Below, piece after piece: positions 33,661-43,208 of a stretch of DNA of 64,000 bases. The notes below the pieces were generated by a model that saw only the letters and a list, made by a program, of their open reading frames with translations, made no database searches and was not told the DNA's origin. Each line of letters starts with the position of its first letter. Positions within the stretch are counted from its first letter, which is position 1. This stretch comes from Arthrobacter pascens (GTDB lineage: Bacteria > Actinomycetota > Actinomycetes > Actinomycetales > Micrococcaceae), in NCBI RefSeq assembly GCF_030815585.1, contig NZ_JAUSWY010000001.1:558001-622000 (forward strand), given 5' to 3'. A program made the translations under genes and the position numbers.

Positions 33661-33753
33661 TGTTCCCGCCTCCGGAACATTTCTCAAAAAACTTCGGTTC
33701 TACTGGATGTAGAAGATTTCGGATAGCACGCCATCTTTGAGAAACTGGTAAAC

Positions 33754-34434
33754 ATGCCCCAAGCCACTGTCCATCTGCTCCGCCACGGCGAGGTCCACAA
33801 TCCCGACGGCGTCCTGTACGGCAGGCTGCCCGAATTCCACCTCTCCGCACTGGGCCGGCAGATGGCGCAGACCCTTGCCGAGCACTTCCGGCAGCGCGCC
33901 GCACAGGGTGCCAGGATCGTCTACCTTGCAGCGTCACCGCTGGTCCGGGCGCAGGAGACGGCCGTGCCCACGGCTGAGGCCCTGCACCTTGAGATCCACA
34001 CGGATGAGCGAATTATCGAGGCTGAGAACTACTTCGAAGGCATGAAGGTCAGCAAGGCCGAGCTGCGCAAGCCCAAGCACTGGCCCCGGATGGTCAACCC
34101 GCTCAGGCCGTCCTGGGGCGAGCCGTACAAGGAACAGGCGGCCCGGGTCAGGGCCGCAGTCCAGGACGCTCGGCTCCGTGCCATTGAGCTTGCCGGCGAT
34201 GACTACGGAATGGAGGGGCCGGAGGCCATCATGGTCAGCCACCAGCTTCCCATCTGGGCCACGCGGCTGAGCGCCGAGGGCAGGCCCCTGTGGCATGACC
34301 CGCGCAAACGCGAGTGTACGCTGACGTCCATTACCTCCCTGGTGTTTGACGACGACGGTACGCTCCTGCGTGTTGAGTACAGTGAGCCCGCTGCCGCCCT
34401 TCTGCCCGGTGCTGCCAGCACCCCCGGAGCCTAA
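33754..34434 (+). CDS. Histidine phosphatase family protein of the cytochrome c maturation cluster
   Basis: 226 residues. The phosphatase signature LLRHGEVHNPDG (residues 8-19, His nucleophile) and a second-His region IMVSHQLPIW near 163 are present. Equivalent genes stand at the head of the Ccs cluster in mycobacteria and other actinobacteria; the substrate and its link to cytochrome c assembly are not established. The stop is 3 bases before the TlpA-like gene, so it is the first gene of a five-gene operon. Confidence 0.92.
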   Translation: MPQATVHLLRHGEVHNPDGVLYGRLPEFHLSALGRQMAQTLAEHFRQRAAQGARIVYLAASPLVRAQETAVPTAEALHLEIHTDERIIEAENYFEGMKVSKAELRKPKHWPRMVNPLRPSWGEPYKEQAARVRAAVQDARLRAIELAGDDYGMEGPEAIMVSHQLPIWATRLSAEGRPLWHDPRKRECTLTSITSLVFDDDGTLLRVEYSEPAAALLPGAASTPGA

Positions 34435-34437
34435 GCC

Positions 34438-35049
34438 ATGGCCACCAACCCGGTCACCTCCCGCCGCAGCGTACTCGCCGCCGGCGGCGCTGCACTGACT
34501 GCCCTCACCCTGGGACTCTCGGCGTGCGCGCAGGAGGATGCACTCGCCAAGCAGGCCAAAGCCGGTGACAACAAGAACTATGTTGCCGGGGACGGCTCGG
34601 TAACCGAGTTTGCCGCTGCGGACCGGAAGTCCGCCGTCGGGATCAGCGGCACACTCTTCAACGGCACCGCCGTGACCCCCGCCGATTTCCAGGGCAAAGT
34701 GACGGTGTTGAACTTCTGGTTCGCCGCGTGTGCTCCGTGCCGCGTTGAGGCTCCGCAGCTGGAAGCCCTGCACCAGGAGTTCAAGGACAAGGGCGTGCAG
34801 TTCCTCGGCGTCAACCTCCGCGACGAAAAAGCCACTGCCGAGGCCTTCGACAAGACGTTCAACCTGACATATCCCAGCTTTGACGACAAGGATGGCGGCG
34901 TGCTCCTTGCCGTGTCCGGTCTGGTGCCGCCGGGAGCAGTTCCCACCACACTGGTCCTGGACAAGCAGGGCAGGGTTGCCTCCCGCGTCCTGGGCGAAGT
35001 CCAGAAGGGCACGCTCAAAGCCCTCATCACCGCCGCAGTGGCAGAGTAG
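34438..35049 (+). CDS. TlpA/ResA-like thiol-disulfide lipoprotein
   Basis: 203 residues. The N-terminus has twin Arg (SRRSVLAAGG) and a lipobox LSAC near residues 27-30, so it is an exported lipoprotein, possibly via Tat. The thioredoxin domain carries WFAACAPC (CxxC near 97-100) and the cis-Pro loop PPGAVPTTLVLD. It probably reduces the haem-binding cysteines of apocytochrome c (ResA/CcsX role), with electrons from the CcdA protein encoded next. It is co-transcribed with the phosphatase, ccdA, resB and ccsB genes. Confidence 0.93.
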   Translation: MATNPVTSRRSVLAAGGAALTALTLGLSACAQEDALAKQAKAGDNKNYVAGDGSVTEFAAADRKSAVGISGTLFNGTAVTPADFQGKVTVLNFWFAACAPCRVEAPQLEALHQEFKDKGVQFLGVNLRDEKATAEAFDKTFNLTYPSFDDKDGGVLLAVSGLVPPGAVPTTLVLDKQGRVASRVLGEVQKGTLKALITAAVAE

Positions 35050-35064
35050 CGGCGGCCCCGGACC

Positions 35065-35820
35065 GTGAACAGCCCCTTCGCCGAAGCCATCCTGAACGGC
35101 TCGCTCCTCCTCGCCATTCCGGTGGCACTCCTGGCCGGACTTGTGTCCTTCCTGTCGCCCTGTGTGCTCCCGCTGGTACCGGGCTACCTGGGCTACGTCA
35201 CGGGACTGAGCGGCGTGGACCTACAAAAGCAGAAGCGCGGCCGGATGCTCGCGGGCATCGGGCTGTTCGTGCTCGGTTTCTCGGTGATCTTTGTGCTGTT
35301 GGGCGGTGCATTCGGGCAGCTCGGCGCGCTGATCTCAGGTTCCCAGAACGCCTGGATCACCCAGCTCCTGGGGGTTCTGGTGATCATCATGGGCGTGGTG
35401 TTCATGGGCGGCTTCGGCTGGCTGCAGCGCGATGCCAAGATCCATGCCAAGCCGCCTGCCGGCCTGTGGGGCGCCCCGCTGCTGGGCATGACGTTCGGGC
35501 TGGGCTGGGCGCCGTGCATCGGCCCCACCTATTCCGCGGTCCAACTCCTGAGCCTGTCCGGTGGTTCCTCCGCCGCAAAGGGCGCTTTGCTGGCCTTTGT
35601 CTACAGCCTGGGCCTGGGCATCCCGTTCCTGCTGATTGCGCTCGCTGTGCGCCGCGGCATGGGCGTGATGACATTCTTCCGGCAGCACCGCCTGGCCATC
35701 CAGCGGACCGGTGGAGGAATCCTGATTGTGCTGGGCTTGCTGATGGCCAGCGGCGTCTGGGGCACCTGGGTCACCGGGCTGCAGTACTGGTTCCAAACCG
35801 ATGTGAAGTTGCCGATCTGA
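35065..35820 (+). CDS. ccdA: Cytochrome c biogenesis transmembrane protein CcdA
   Basis: 251 residues with six membrane spans. Conserved Cys-Pro motifs are LSPCVLPLVPGYLGYVTGLS near residue 32 and GWAPCIGPTYSAVQ near 152, which relay electrons from cytoplasmic thioredoxin to the exported TlpA-like protein. The start is GTG, 15 bases behind the previous stop. The end overlaps the resB start (TGATGA). Standard system II component. Confidence 0.95.
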   Translation: MNSPFAEAILNGSLLLAIPVALLAGLVSFLSPCVLPLVPGYLGYVTGLSGVDLQKQKRGRMLAGIGLFVLGFSVIFVLLGGAFGQLGALISGSQNAWITQLLGVLVIIMGVVFMGGFGWLQRDAKIHAKPPAGLWGAPLLGMTFGLGWAPCIGPTYSAVQLLSLSGGSSAAKGALLAFVYSLGLGIPFLLIALAVRRGMGVMTFFRQHRLAIQRTGGGILIVLGLLMASGVWGTWVTGLQYWFQTDVKLPI

Positions 35821-37556
35821 TGAGCGAGCGAGTGAACGTAAAGAAGAAGTCCCCGGCCCCAGTGGCCGCAGCCAAGGCGGAAGCCGCCCTGCCCGCCCTG
35901 GGGCCGGTGGGGATGCTCCGCTGGGCCTGGACCCAGCTGACCAGCATGCGGACGGCGCTGTTCCTGCTCCTGTTGCTGGCCGTTGCGGCCGTGCCCGGCT
36001 CGCTGTTCCCGCAGCGGCCGGCCAACCCGTCGCTCGTGACCCAGTACATCAAGGACAACCCTGACTACGGCCAGCTGCTGGACACCCTGCAGCTGTACGA
36101 CGTCTACTCGTCCGCCTGGTTCTCGGCCATCTACATCCTGCTGTTCATCTCCTTGATTGGCTGTGTGGTTCCCCGCGCCATCGCGCACTACAGGGCCATG
36201 CGCTCGCAGCCGCCGCGGACCCCCAAGCGGCTCTCCCGACTTCCCGAATACGGCACACTGGTGGTTCCCTCGGAAGCCGGCATCCCGGCGTCGGACGCCA
36301 TCCGCGGTGCCGCCGGGCTGCTCAGGAAGCGCGGCTACCGGGTTGAGGTGAGGGACGACGACGGCGCGCGGCCGTCTTTGGGAGCCGAGCGCGGCTTTAT
36401 GAAGGAAGTGGGGAACCTGGTGTTCCACACGTCACTGATCGGCGTGCTGGTGTCCGTAGCAGTCGGCGGACTGTTCGGCTACAGTGGCCAGCGCATCCTG
36501 GTGGAGGGCGACACCTTCGTCAACACGCTGGTGGGGTATGACCAGTTCACGCCGGGCACCAACTTCCAGAGCAGCCAGCTGCAGCCGTACTCCATCAAGC
36601 TAAACAAGTTCGATGTCACGTTCGACCGCGAATCGAAGGGCAAGGTCGGCCAGCCCATCGATTTCACCGCCGACGTCACCACCAAGGAAACGCCTGGCTC
36701 ACCGGCCAAGCAGGAAATCCTCAAGGTCAACGAGCCCGTGACCCTGGGCGGCACCAGCATCTACCTCACCGGCAACGGCTACGCGCCGCTGGTCACCGTC
36801 CGTGACGGCGCGGGGGATGTGGCCTTCCAGGGCCCCGTCATTGGCAAGCTGCAGGGCAACAACAACTACTACAGCTCCGTCGTGATCAAGGCCCCCGACG
36901 CCAAGCCCGAACAGCTCGGCTTCGCCGGCTTCTTCCTCCCCACCGCCGTCGAAACCGCGGAAGGGGTTTCCTTCAGCGGGGATCCCGAACTGTTCAACCC
37001 GCAGCTCAACCTGAACTCCTACTACGGCGACCTCGGGCTGGACGATGGCTCACCGCAGAACGTCTTCGATCTGGACGTCAAAGACCTGACACCGCTGAAC
37101 GCACGCAACCTGGATGCCGGCGGCATTATCCTGGCGCCAGGCGGCAGCTACACCCTGCCGGACGGCAAGGGCAGCATCAGCTTCGACGGCGTCAAGAAGT
37201 ACGTGGGCGTGGACATCCACCACAACCCCGGCCAGCTGTATGCCCTGATCTTCGGGTTGCTGGCGGTGGCCGGGCTCATCCTGTCGCTCTACATCAACCG
37301 CCGCCGGGTGTGGGTCCGCGCCGGAATCCACGAGGACGGCCGCACCATGGTGGAATACGGCCTCCTTGCCCGCGGCGAGGACCACCGGCTGGCCACGGAA
37401 GCGGCCGCGATCCGGACACTCTTGTCGGAGGAATGGCAACTGCCTGACGACGACGCCGTGGCTGCCCCCCAGCAAACTCCCAGCCGCCAGGACGATAATG
37501 GCGCAGATTCCGTCACCACCCCCACCAGCCCCGCCGGGCCGAAAAAGGACAAGTAA
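35820..37556 (+). CDS. Cytochrome c biogenesis protein ResB
   Basis: 578 residues from the ATG overlapping the ccdA stop; the frame is open further upstream but that part lies inside ccdA. Membrane spans: one near residue 43 (TALFLLLLLAVAAVPGSLFP), one near 105 (WFSAIYILLFISLIGCVVPR), one near 205 (LVFHTSLIGVLVSVAVGG) and a C-terminal one near 475 (LYALIFGLLAVAGLILSLYI). A large extracytoplasmic domain sits between the last two. ResB and CcsB form the haem-handling cytochrome c synthase. It overlaps ccsB by one base. Confidence 0.94.
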   Translation: MSERVNVKKKSPAPVAAAKAEAALPALGPVGMLRWAWTQLTSMRTALFLLLLLAVAAVPGSLFPQRPANPSLVTQYIKDNPDYGQLLDTLQLYDVYSSAWFSAIYILLFISLIGCVVPRAIAHYRAMRSQPPRTPKRLSRLPEYGTLVVPSEAGIPASDAIRGAAGLLRKRGYRVEVRDDDGARPSLGAERGFMKEVGNLVFHTSLIGVLVSVAVGGLFGYSGQRILVEGDTFVNTLVGYDQFTPGTNFQSSQLQPYSIKLNKFDVTFDRESKGKVGQPIDFTADVTTKETPGSPAKQEILKVNEPVTLGGTSIYLTGNGYAPLVTVRDGAGDVAFQGPVIGKLQGNNNYYSSVVIKAPDAKPEQLGFAGFFLPTAVETAEGVSFSGDPELFNPQLNLNSYYGDLGLDDGSPQNVFDLDVKDLTPLNARNLDAGGIILAPGGSYTLPDGKGSISFDGVKKYVGVDIHHNPGQLYALIFGLLAVAGLILSLYINRRRVWVRAGIHEDGRTMVEYGLLARGEDHRLATEAAAIRTLLSEEWQLPDDDAVAAPQQTPSRQDDNGADSVTTPTSPAGPKKDK

Positions 37557-38674
37557 TGCCCTTCGCCATCAACGAAACCATGGGCCAGTACAGCGAGCTT
37601 TTTATGCTGCTCGCCGCCGGCACCTACACCGTGGCCTTCATTGCCTTCGCCTGGGACCTGGCGAAGAGTAGCAAGGCGCTGCGCGCCGTTGACCTCAAGG
37701 CGGCCGTTGCTGCGCAGGAAAGCAAGGTGCCCGTAGCAGCCGGTGTACGCTCCGCGGCGTCAGCAGGTTCGGTTGCCCTGGCGGACCGGACCGAGTCGCA
37801 TCTGGCCGGACCCGTGGGACGGGCCGAGCGGCCGTCGTCGTCCGCCTCGCAGCAGGCCGGCTCTGTGTCCGCCGACGGACGGACGGCCGACGGCGACATG
37901 CGCTACGCGGCAGAACGCCGCGTTCCTGCCCGCGTCGCCGTGGCACTGACGGTGCTCGGTGCGGCGATCCACGCCGCAGGCGTGATTACCCGGGCACTGG
38001 GCTCCGGGCGCGTGCCGTGGGGCAACATGTACGAATTCCTCACCACAGGTGCCTTCGTCGTCACGGCCGTGTTCCTCCTGGTGCTGATCCGCCGCGACCT
38101 CCGCTTCCTGGGCACTTTTGTCGTGGGCCTGGTGATCATCATGCTCGTGGCTGCTTCGGTGGCGTTCTGGACGCCGGTGGGCCACCTTGTTCCGGCACTG
38201 CAGAGCTACTGGCTGATCATCCATGTCTCCATAGCGGTGCTGTCATCTGCCCTGTTCACCCTGACGTTTGCCATGTCAGCCCTGCAACTGGTCCAGACGC
38301 ACCGGCAGAAGACCGTGCACGCCGGCGGGGCGGACAAACTGGGCTTCATGCGGCTGGTGCCTTCTGCGCTGAGCCTGGAAAACCTGTCCTACCGGATCAA
38401 TGCCATAGCGTTTATCGGCTGGACGTTCACCCTGATGTTTGGCGCGATCTGGGCAGAAAAGGCTTGGGGCCGCTTCTGGGGCTGGGACACCAAGGAAGTG
38501 TGGACCTTCGTCATCTGGGTGGTCTACGCAGGCTACCTGCACGCCCGGGCCACGCGCGGCTGGACGGGCACCCGTGCCGCTTGGCTGTCGATCGTCGGCT
38601 ACCTGTGCGTCGTCTTCAACTTCACCATCGTCAACCAATTCTTTAATGGGCTGCACTCGTACTCAGGCCTCTGA
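37556..38674 (+). CDS. ccsB: Cytochrome c biogenesis protein CcsB (CcsA family)
   Basis: 372 residues. The first helix is followed by an Ala/Ser-rich insert (residues 35-125) and then seven further spans. The haem-binding WWD-type motif is WGRFWGWDTKEVWTFVIWVV near residue 305, with partner histidines in LIIHVSIAV and YAGYLHAR. It forms the cytochrome c synthase with ResB, attaching haem to CxxCH proteins outside the membrane. It is the last gene of the operon. The N-terminal insert is longer than in Bacillus CcsA but common in actinobacteria. Confidence 0.94.
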   Translation: MPFAINETMGQYSELFMLLAAGTYTVAFIAFAWDLAKSSKALRAVDLKAAVAAQESKVPVAAGVRSAASAGSVALADRTESHLAGPVGRAERPSSSASQQAGSVSADGRTADGDMRYAAERRVPARVAVALTVLGAAIHAAGVITRALGSGRVPWGNMYEFLTTGAFVVTAVFLLVLIRRDLRFLGTFVVGLVIIMLVAASVAFWTPVGHLVPALQSYWLIIHVSIAVLSSALFTLTFAMSALQLVQTHRQKTVHAGGADKLGFMRLVPSALSLENLSYRINAIAFIGWTFTLMFGAIWAEKAWGRFWGWDTKEVWTFVIWVVYAGYLHARATRGWTGTRAAWLSIVGYLCVVFNFTIVNQFFNGLHSYSGL

Positions 38675-38828
38675 GCAGGGCTTTCTCTGGTATTCCTCCC
38701 CGGGTCGGGGCTAACATCAAATCGGTGTAAAAAACAAGGCTGTTGCCCGCGAATCGGTGGTGCTACCTTGGATGAAGTTCGCCCGTGATGCAGCTCGCAG
38801 GCGACTCGTTGCGTTTTCCGAGGTACCT

Positions 38829-41009
38829 ATGAGCTATGTCCTCGCCATTGATGTAGGGACCAGTTTCACGGCCGCCGCTCTTGTCCGAATGAATCAGAAT
38901 GCCCAGCCTGTTCCGGAGAGCCTCCCCTTGGGGCTCCGCGGAACGGCGGTGCCGTCTGTGGTGTATTACCCCGAAGAGGGCCCCATCCTGGTGGGGGAGG
39001 CGGCCGAGCGCCGTGGCCTCGATTCCCCCGAACGTGTGGTCCGCGAATTTAAACGCCGGGTGGGCGATGCTGTTCCGATTGTTGTGGGTACTTTGTCCCT
39101 GCCGGCCGAGGATGTCTTCGCCACCGTGGCTCGCTGGGTGGTGGACCGGGCGGAAGAGCGCGAGGGAGCGCCGCCGTCGGACATCATCCTGTCCCATCCC
39201 GCATCCTGGGGAGGGCACCGAACGGCCCTGATCCTCAAGGCGCTGGCCAGGAGGGGCCTCCAGAAGGTCACCCTGATCAGTGAACCGGAAGCGGCAGCAC
39301 TGCACTACGCCTCCCAGGTTCGGGTGGAGGACGGCAGCACCATCGCCGTCTACGACCTGGGGGGCGGCACTTTTGACACTGCCGTGCTGAGGAAGGCTGA
39401 CTCCAGCAGCTTCGAGCTCCTGGGACGGCCGGACGGCATTGAGGGACTGGGTGGCGCCGACTTTGATGCCGCCGTCTTCCGGCATGTTACCGAGCATACG
39501 GGGGAGGCCCTCACCGGCCTGGATTTGGCGGCTCCGGGTGCCCTTGCGGCTCTGTCCCGGTTGCGGCGTGAATGTGTGGAGGTCAAAGAAGCCCTCTCCT
39601 CGGACACCGAGGCAAGCATCTCCGTCTTCCTGCCGGGAGTCCAGAAGCAGGTGCGGCTGGTCCGTTCGGAATTCGAGGCGATGATCGAGGAGCCCATCCG
39701 CGAGACAGTGGATGCCCTGGAATGCTCCCTCCAGGATCTTGGGCTCGACGCGCGCGACCTGAGCGCCGTGCTGCTGATCGGCGGGTCTTCCCGCATCCCG
39801 TTCGTGGCGCAGCTGATTTCGGAACAGTTTGACCGGCCCATCGCGGTGGACGCAGATCCCAAATCGTCCATCTGCCTTGGCGCCGCCGCGGCCGCTTTAC
39901 GTGCACTGCCGGCCGCCGAAGTGGAGGCGGCCAGGTCCGTTACCAGTGCCGTCCAACCACACAGCGCCCTCCAACCACACAGTGCAAGCCAGCGCGCGAG
40001 CTGGTCCCGGAAATCCGGGTCCGCCTTGGTCCCTGTGTCTGTCACCGGCGCTGTCGCGGGCACCGTTGCCCGGCAAGGCTCGGCCCGCTTCACAGGGGCG
40101 AAGGCCGGCGCGCACGCGCCGCGGCCGGTGGTGCGCGCTACCGCGGTGGCTGCAGTGGCTGCGCTTTTCACCGCCCTCACCGCCACCGCAGCCCAAAGTC
40201 CCGACGGGCTCGGCAGCCTCACCGCGATCTTCGTCCCGCCGGAAGCAGGTGCGGCGGGCACCGGGTCCGTCCTTTCGGATGCTGGAGGTGGTGCGGCGGG
40301 TGGCGCGGGCGCCGCTGTGGCAGGGGTTGGCGGTGGGACACAGGTCCCACTAGCGGGCGTCGAGGCCAGCGCCGAAAAGGCAAGCGACCAGCCCGCCAGC
40401 GCAGCGGGTATTGGGGAGGCTCCGTTAAACGGCGGGGCGGCGTCCGGCTCGACGTCGGAAGGTACTGGCGCTGCTTCGAGCGATCCAACGCACGCCAGCG
40501 GTTCGCCCGCGGAATCACCCACGGGGACGCCGGCAATTGATCCGGATCCCACGGATCCGACGACGGAGCCGCTCATGGAGCCGGTGCCTGATCCGACGAC
40601 GGAGCCGCCTGCGCCGGTGCCTTATCCGACGACGGAACCGCCCGTGGAGCCGGTGCCTGATCCGACGACGGAACCGCCCGTGGAGCCGGTGCCCGATCCG
40701 ACGACGGAACCGCCCGTGGAGCCGGTGCCTGATCCGACGACTGAGCCGCCTGCGCCGGTGCCTGATCCGACGACTGAGCCGCCTGCGCCGGTGCCTGATC
40801 CGACGACTGAGCCGCCTGCGCCGGTGCCTGATCCGACGAATGAGCCGCCTGCGCCGGTGCCTGATCCGACGAATGAGCCGCCTGCGCCGGTGCCCGATCC
40901 GACGACCGAGCCGTTCGTGGAACCGGTGCCCGATCCGACGACGGAACCTCCGCCCGCCGATCCGGCGCCAACCACTGATCCACCTGCGCCCACCGAGCCG
41001 GCGGCGTGA
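38829..41009 (+). CDS. Membrane-anchored Hsp70-like ATPase with Pro/Thr-rich tail
   Basis: 726 residues from the ATG at 38829 (GAGG site upstream). Residues 1-375 form a complete Hsp70/actin-type ATPase: phosphate-1 AIDVGTSFTAAAL (6-18), LISEPEAAALHYA near 153, phosphate-2 VYDLGGGTFDTAV near 173, adenosine motif LLIGGSSRIPFV near 315. The DnaK substrate-binding domain is missing. Instead come a linker, one hydrophobic helix (AVAAVAALFTALTATAA, about 438-455), a Gly/Ala-rich stretch and a tail of about twelve PDPTTEPPAPV repeats. The tail is probably outside the membrane and the ATPase inside. It overlaps the LuxR gene by 4 bases, heading the ini-like locus. Confidence 0.9.
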   Translation: MSYVLAIDVGTSFTAAALVRMNQNAQPVPESLPLGLRGTAVPSVVYYPEEGPILVGEAAERRGLDSPERVVREFKRRVGDAVPIVVGTLSLPAEDVFATVARWVVDRAEEREGAPPSDIILSHPASWGGHRTALILKALARRGLQKVTLISEPEAAALHYASQVRVEDGSTIAVYDLGGGTFDTAVLRKADSSSFELLGRPDGIEGLGGADFDAAVFRHVTEHTGEALTGLDLAAPGALAALSRLRRECVEVKEALSSDTEASISVFLPGVQKQVRLVRSEFEAMIEEPIRETVDALECSLQDLGLDARDLSAVLLIGGSSRIPFVAQLISEQFDRPIAVDADPKSSICLGAAAAALRALPAAEVEAARSVTSAVQPHSALQPHSASQRASWSRKSGSALVPVSVTGAVAGTVARQGSARFTGAKAGAHAPRPVVRATAVAAVAALFTALTATAAQSPDGLGSLTAIFVPPEAGAAGTGSVLSDAGGGAAGGAGAAVAGVGGGTQVPLAGVEASAEKASDQPASAAGIGEAPLNGGAASGSTSEGTGAASSDPTHASGSPAESPTGTPAIDPDPTDPTTEPLMEPVPDPTTEPPAPVPYPTTEPPVEPVPDPTTEPPVEPVPDPTTEPPVEPVPDPTTEPPAPVPDPTTEPPAPVPDPTTEPPAPVPDPTNEPPAPVPDPTNEPPAPVPDPTTEPFVEPVPDPTTEPPPADPAPTTDPPAPTEPAA
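40540..40970 (+). repeat. Tandem repeat coding for PDPTTEPPAPV units
   Basis: About twelve in-frame units of 33-36 bp within the Hsp70-like gene, encoding PDPTTEPPAPV or PDPTTEPPVEPV, with PDPTNEPP variants near 40835-40880. Near-identical neighbouring units indicate recent copy-number change. It is a protein-level spacer, not a CRISPR array: there are no unique spacers. Confidence 0.9.
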
Positions 41010-43198
41010 GGATGCCGGGGCAGCATACGCCGGCAACCAGGGCACACCTCGTTGGCCGGGAAACGGAAGAACGGCCTACAGCATCGCGCCCAGCCTCAGA
41101 AGCGGCGCTGGCTAAAGCAGCGCAGACCCCTGAAGTAGCGGACGGAGTGTTGCAGCCGGGTACGCCTCAGGCGGACCCGCATACGGAACCGCTGGCGCCC
41201 GGCATCGCCTACTCTGTGGCGCAGCAACTTCGCGGGGAAGATGCCGCCGTCCGGGAGCTCTTGCTCGCTCTATCCGTTGGCTTCATGTTGCCCGGCCCGC
41301 TGCCCGTGGAGTTGGAACGCAGGGTGGACGGCTGCGGCGTGGAGAGCCTCGACGCGTTGGTGGCCCGGGCGGAGTCGTCGGGCCTCCTGCTGCCGGGCGG
41401 GACCGTGGTGGGGCCTGTGCAGCAGGCCCTCCTGACGATGACGCCCACGGCCAGGGTCCATGCGCTGCAACGGGAATTGGTGGGCATCTTCGCTGCACAA
41501 GGCTGGCCGATGGGCGACTTCGCCCGCCAGTTGGCGCGGAGCGGCCTCGCCGATCCCCGGGTTGCCGCGGAACTGGAAAAAGCTGCCGACAAGACGCTCG
41601 AGCATGACCCGGGGCTGGCCTACCAGCTCTACGGGGAGGCACTCCTCGCCGGTGCCGATGAGCTTGCCACGGCCGCGCGTCGTGCGCAGGCTGCTGCCGC
41701 AATCGGGGACCTGGACTCTGCAGGCCGCATCATCGACGGGTTGCTCGTTTCCCCGGATCCGCCGGACCTCCGGCTGGGCGTGGACGTCGCTGCGGCCGTC
41801 TGGGCGCAGCGCGGGATGCTGGACCGCAGCGCTGACGTTTATACCTGGCTGGGTCCGGAGAGGGTGGGGCCGTCCGCACCCTTCGCCGCAGTGGCCATGA
41901 TCGGCTGCGGCAACCGGGCCGGAGCCGAGGCTATGTTCCAAAGCGAGTCTTCCCCAGGGTCGCCAACGCTCCTGGCCGTGGCGCAGGTCCAGACGGGCAA
42001 GGGCATCCTTGAGACCCTGGCGAGCGATCCGGACCAAGGGCTGCCGGTGCTGATCCACGCGTCCGACATGCTGAACGCCTCGGGGACCGCACTCCCGCTT
42101 CCGGACACTCCGGGGTCCCTGGCCGCATTGGTGGCGCTGCACAGCGCTGAACCCCACCTTGCGGACACCATCATCCGTTCTGCGCTGGCTGCCGGCCAGG
42201 GCGGGGATGCTGTCAAGCCCAGGCTCTTCCTGCTCCAGGCCTGGTCTGCCATGCAGCAGGACAATCCCGAGGAAGCGCGCCTTGCCATCAACGAGGCGTC
42301 GAAAGCCAACCCGTGGCCGCTGGTTCCGCGTGACGAATTCCTGTGTTCGGCATTGGAAGTCGGACTCGCCCGGCGAAGCGGCGAAGTCCATGCCCTGGTA
42401 GTGGCGTGGGAACGTGCCCGCGAAGCCATGCTGCATACCTCGGTGGACCTGTACAGCCTGCTGCCGTGGGGGGAACTGATGATCAGTGCCGCGCGGCTGC
42501 GGGAGACGCGTCGCGTAGCGCATTACCTGGATGAGGCATGGAAGCTGCTGGCGAAGCTTGGCGGACCGCCGCTGTGGGCTGTGCCCTTTCATTGGGCAGC
42601 AGTCCAGGCAGCCCTGTTGAACGAGAGCCCGGCTGACCTGTCCCCCCATGCTGCCGCCCTGGTGCGGGCAGCAGAGCACAGCCATCTTGCGTCGGTGCTT
42701 GCCGCCGCCGGCAAGGCGTGGGTTTCCGTCCTTGCCGGCCAGTTCCTGGCGGACGACGTGGAGTCGGCCGCCCGCGCGTTGGATGCCGTGGGGCTGCCCT
42801 GGGAAGGCGCACGGCTGGTCGGGCACGCGGCGGGCCGGGCAGATGAACGCAAAGACATGATGCGTCTGCTCGCCTGTGCCCGGGATCTCCACCCGCAGGG
42901 GAGTACCGTCGGGACGGCCGCCGCCGAAGCAGTCGAAGTCCGCCATGCTGCCGGGGCGGACCACAACAAACCTCTGCCGCCGGATGCTTCGGGGCTCAGC
43001 GAACGCGAAAAGGAAGTGGCCCGCCTGGTGCTTGAGGGCAAGACCTACCGCGAAATCGGGGAAGCGATGTACATCTCGCCCCGTACGGCGGAGCACCACA
43101 TTGCCCGGATGCGCCGCCGTCTGGGTGCGGAAAACCGCTCCGATCTGCTGGTGCGGCTGCGGCTGGCGTTGGGGACAGACTTGCGGCCGCCGGAGTGA
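41006..43198 (+). CDS. Large LuxR-family regulator of the ini-like locus
   Basis: 730 residues, beginning at the GTG that overlaps the Hsp70-like stop (an ATG lies two codons later). The C-terminal LuxR/GerE helix-turn-helix is clear: LSEREKEVARLVLEGKTYRE then MYISPRTAEHHIARMRRRLG (about 664-712). The first 650 residues are an alpha-helical repeat region (EKAADKTLEHDPGLAYQLYG, ARRAQAAAAIGDLDSAGRII), like the TPR part of LAL/MalT regulators, but no Walker A ATPase is visible. In mycobacteria iniBAC is controlled by the neighbouring large LuxR-type regulator IniR; this gene may be its counterpart. Confidence 0.88.
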   Translation: MRMPGQHTPATRAHLVGRETEERPTASRPASEAALAKAAQTPEVADGVLQPGTPQADPHTEPLAPGIAYSVAQQLRGEDAAVRELLLALSVGFMLPGPLPVELERRVDGCGVESLDALVARAESSGLLLPGGTVVGPVQQALLTMTPTARVHALQRELVGIFAAQGWPMGDFARQLARSGLADPRVAAELEKAADKTLEHDPGLAYQLYGEALLAGADELATAARRAQAAAAIGDLDSAGRIIDGLLVSPDPPDLRLGVDVAAAVWAQRGMLDRSADVYTWLGPERVGPSAPFAAVAMIGCGNRAGAEAMFQSESSPGSPTLLAVAQVQTGKGILETLASDPDQGLPVLIHASDMLNASGTALPLPDTPGSLAALVALHSAEPHLADTIIRSALAAGQGGDAVKPRLFLLQAWSAMQQDNPEEARLAINEASKANPWPLVPRDEFLCSALEVGLARRSGEVHALVVAWERAREAMLHTSVDLYSLLPWGELMISAARLRETRRVAHYLDEAWKLLAKLGGPPLWAVPFHWAAVQAALLNESPADLSPHAAALVRAAEHSHLASVLAAAGKAWVSVLAGQFLADDVESAARALDAVGLPWEGARLVGHAAGRADERKDMMRLLACARDLHPQGSTVGTAAAEAVEVRHAAGADHNKPLPPDASGLSEREKEVARLVLEGKTYREIGEAMYISPRTAEHHIARMRRRLGAENRSDLLVRLRLALGTDLRPPE

Positions 43199-43208
43199 GT
43201 CCGTAGTG

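Noticed and set aside
40540..40970. Possible CRISPR-like repeat array
   Set aside because: Repeats are contiguous, 33-36 bp, in frame and code for PDPTTEPPAPV; there are no unique spacers and no cas genes.
41270..43099. 609-codon minus-strand frame
   Set aside because: Antisense of the LuxR gene, whose C-terminal helix-turn-helix is clear.
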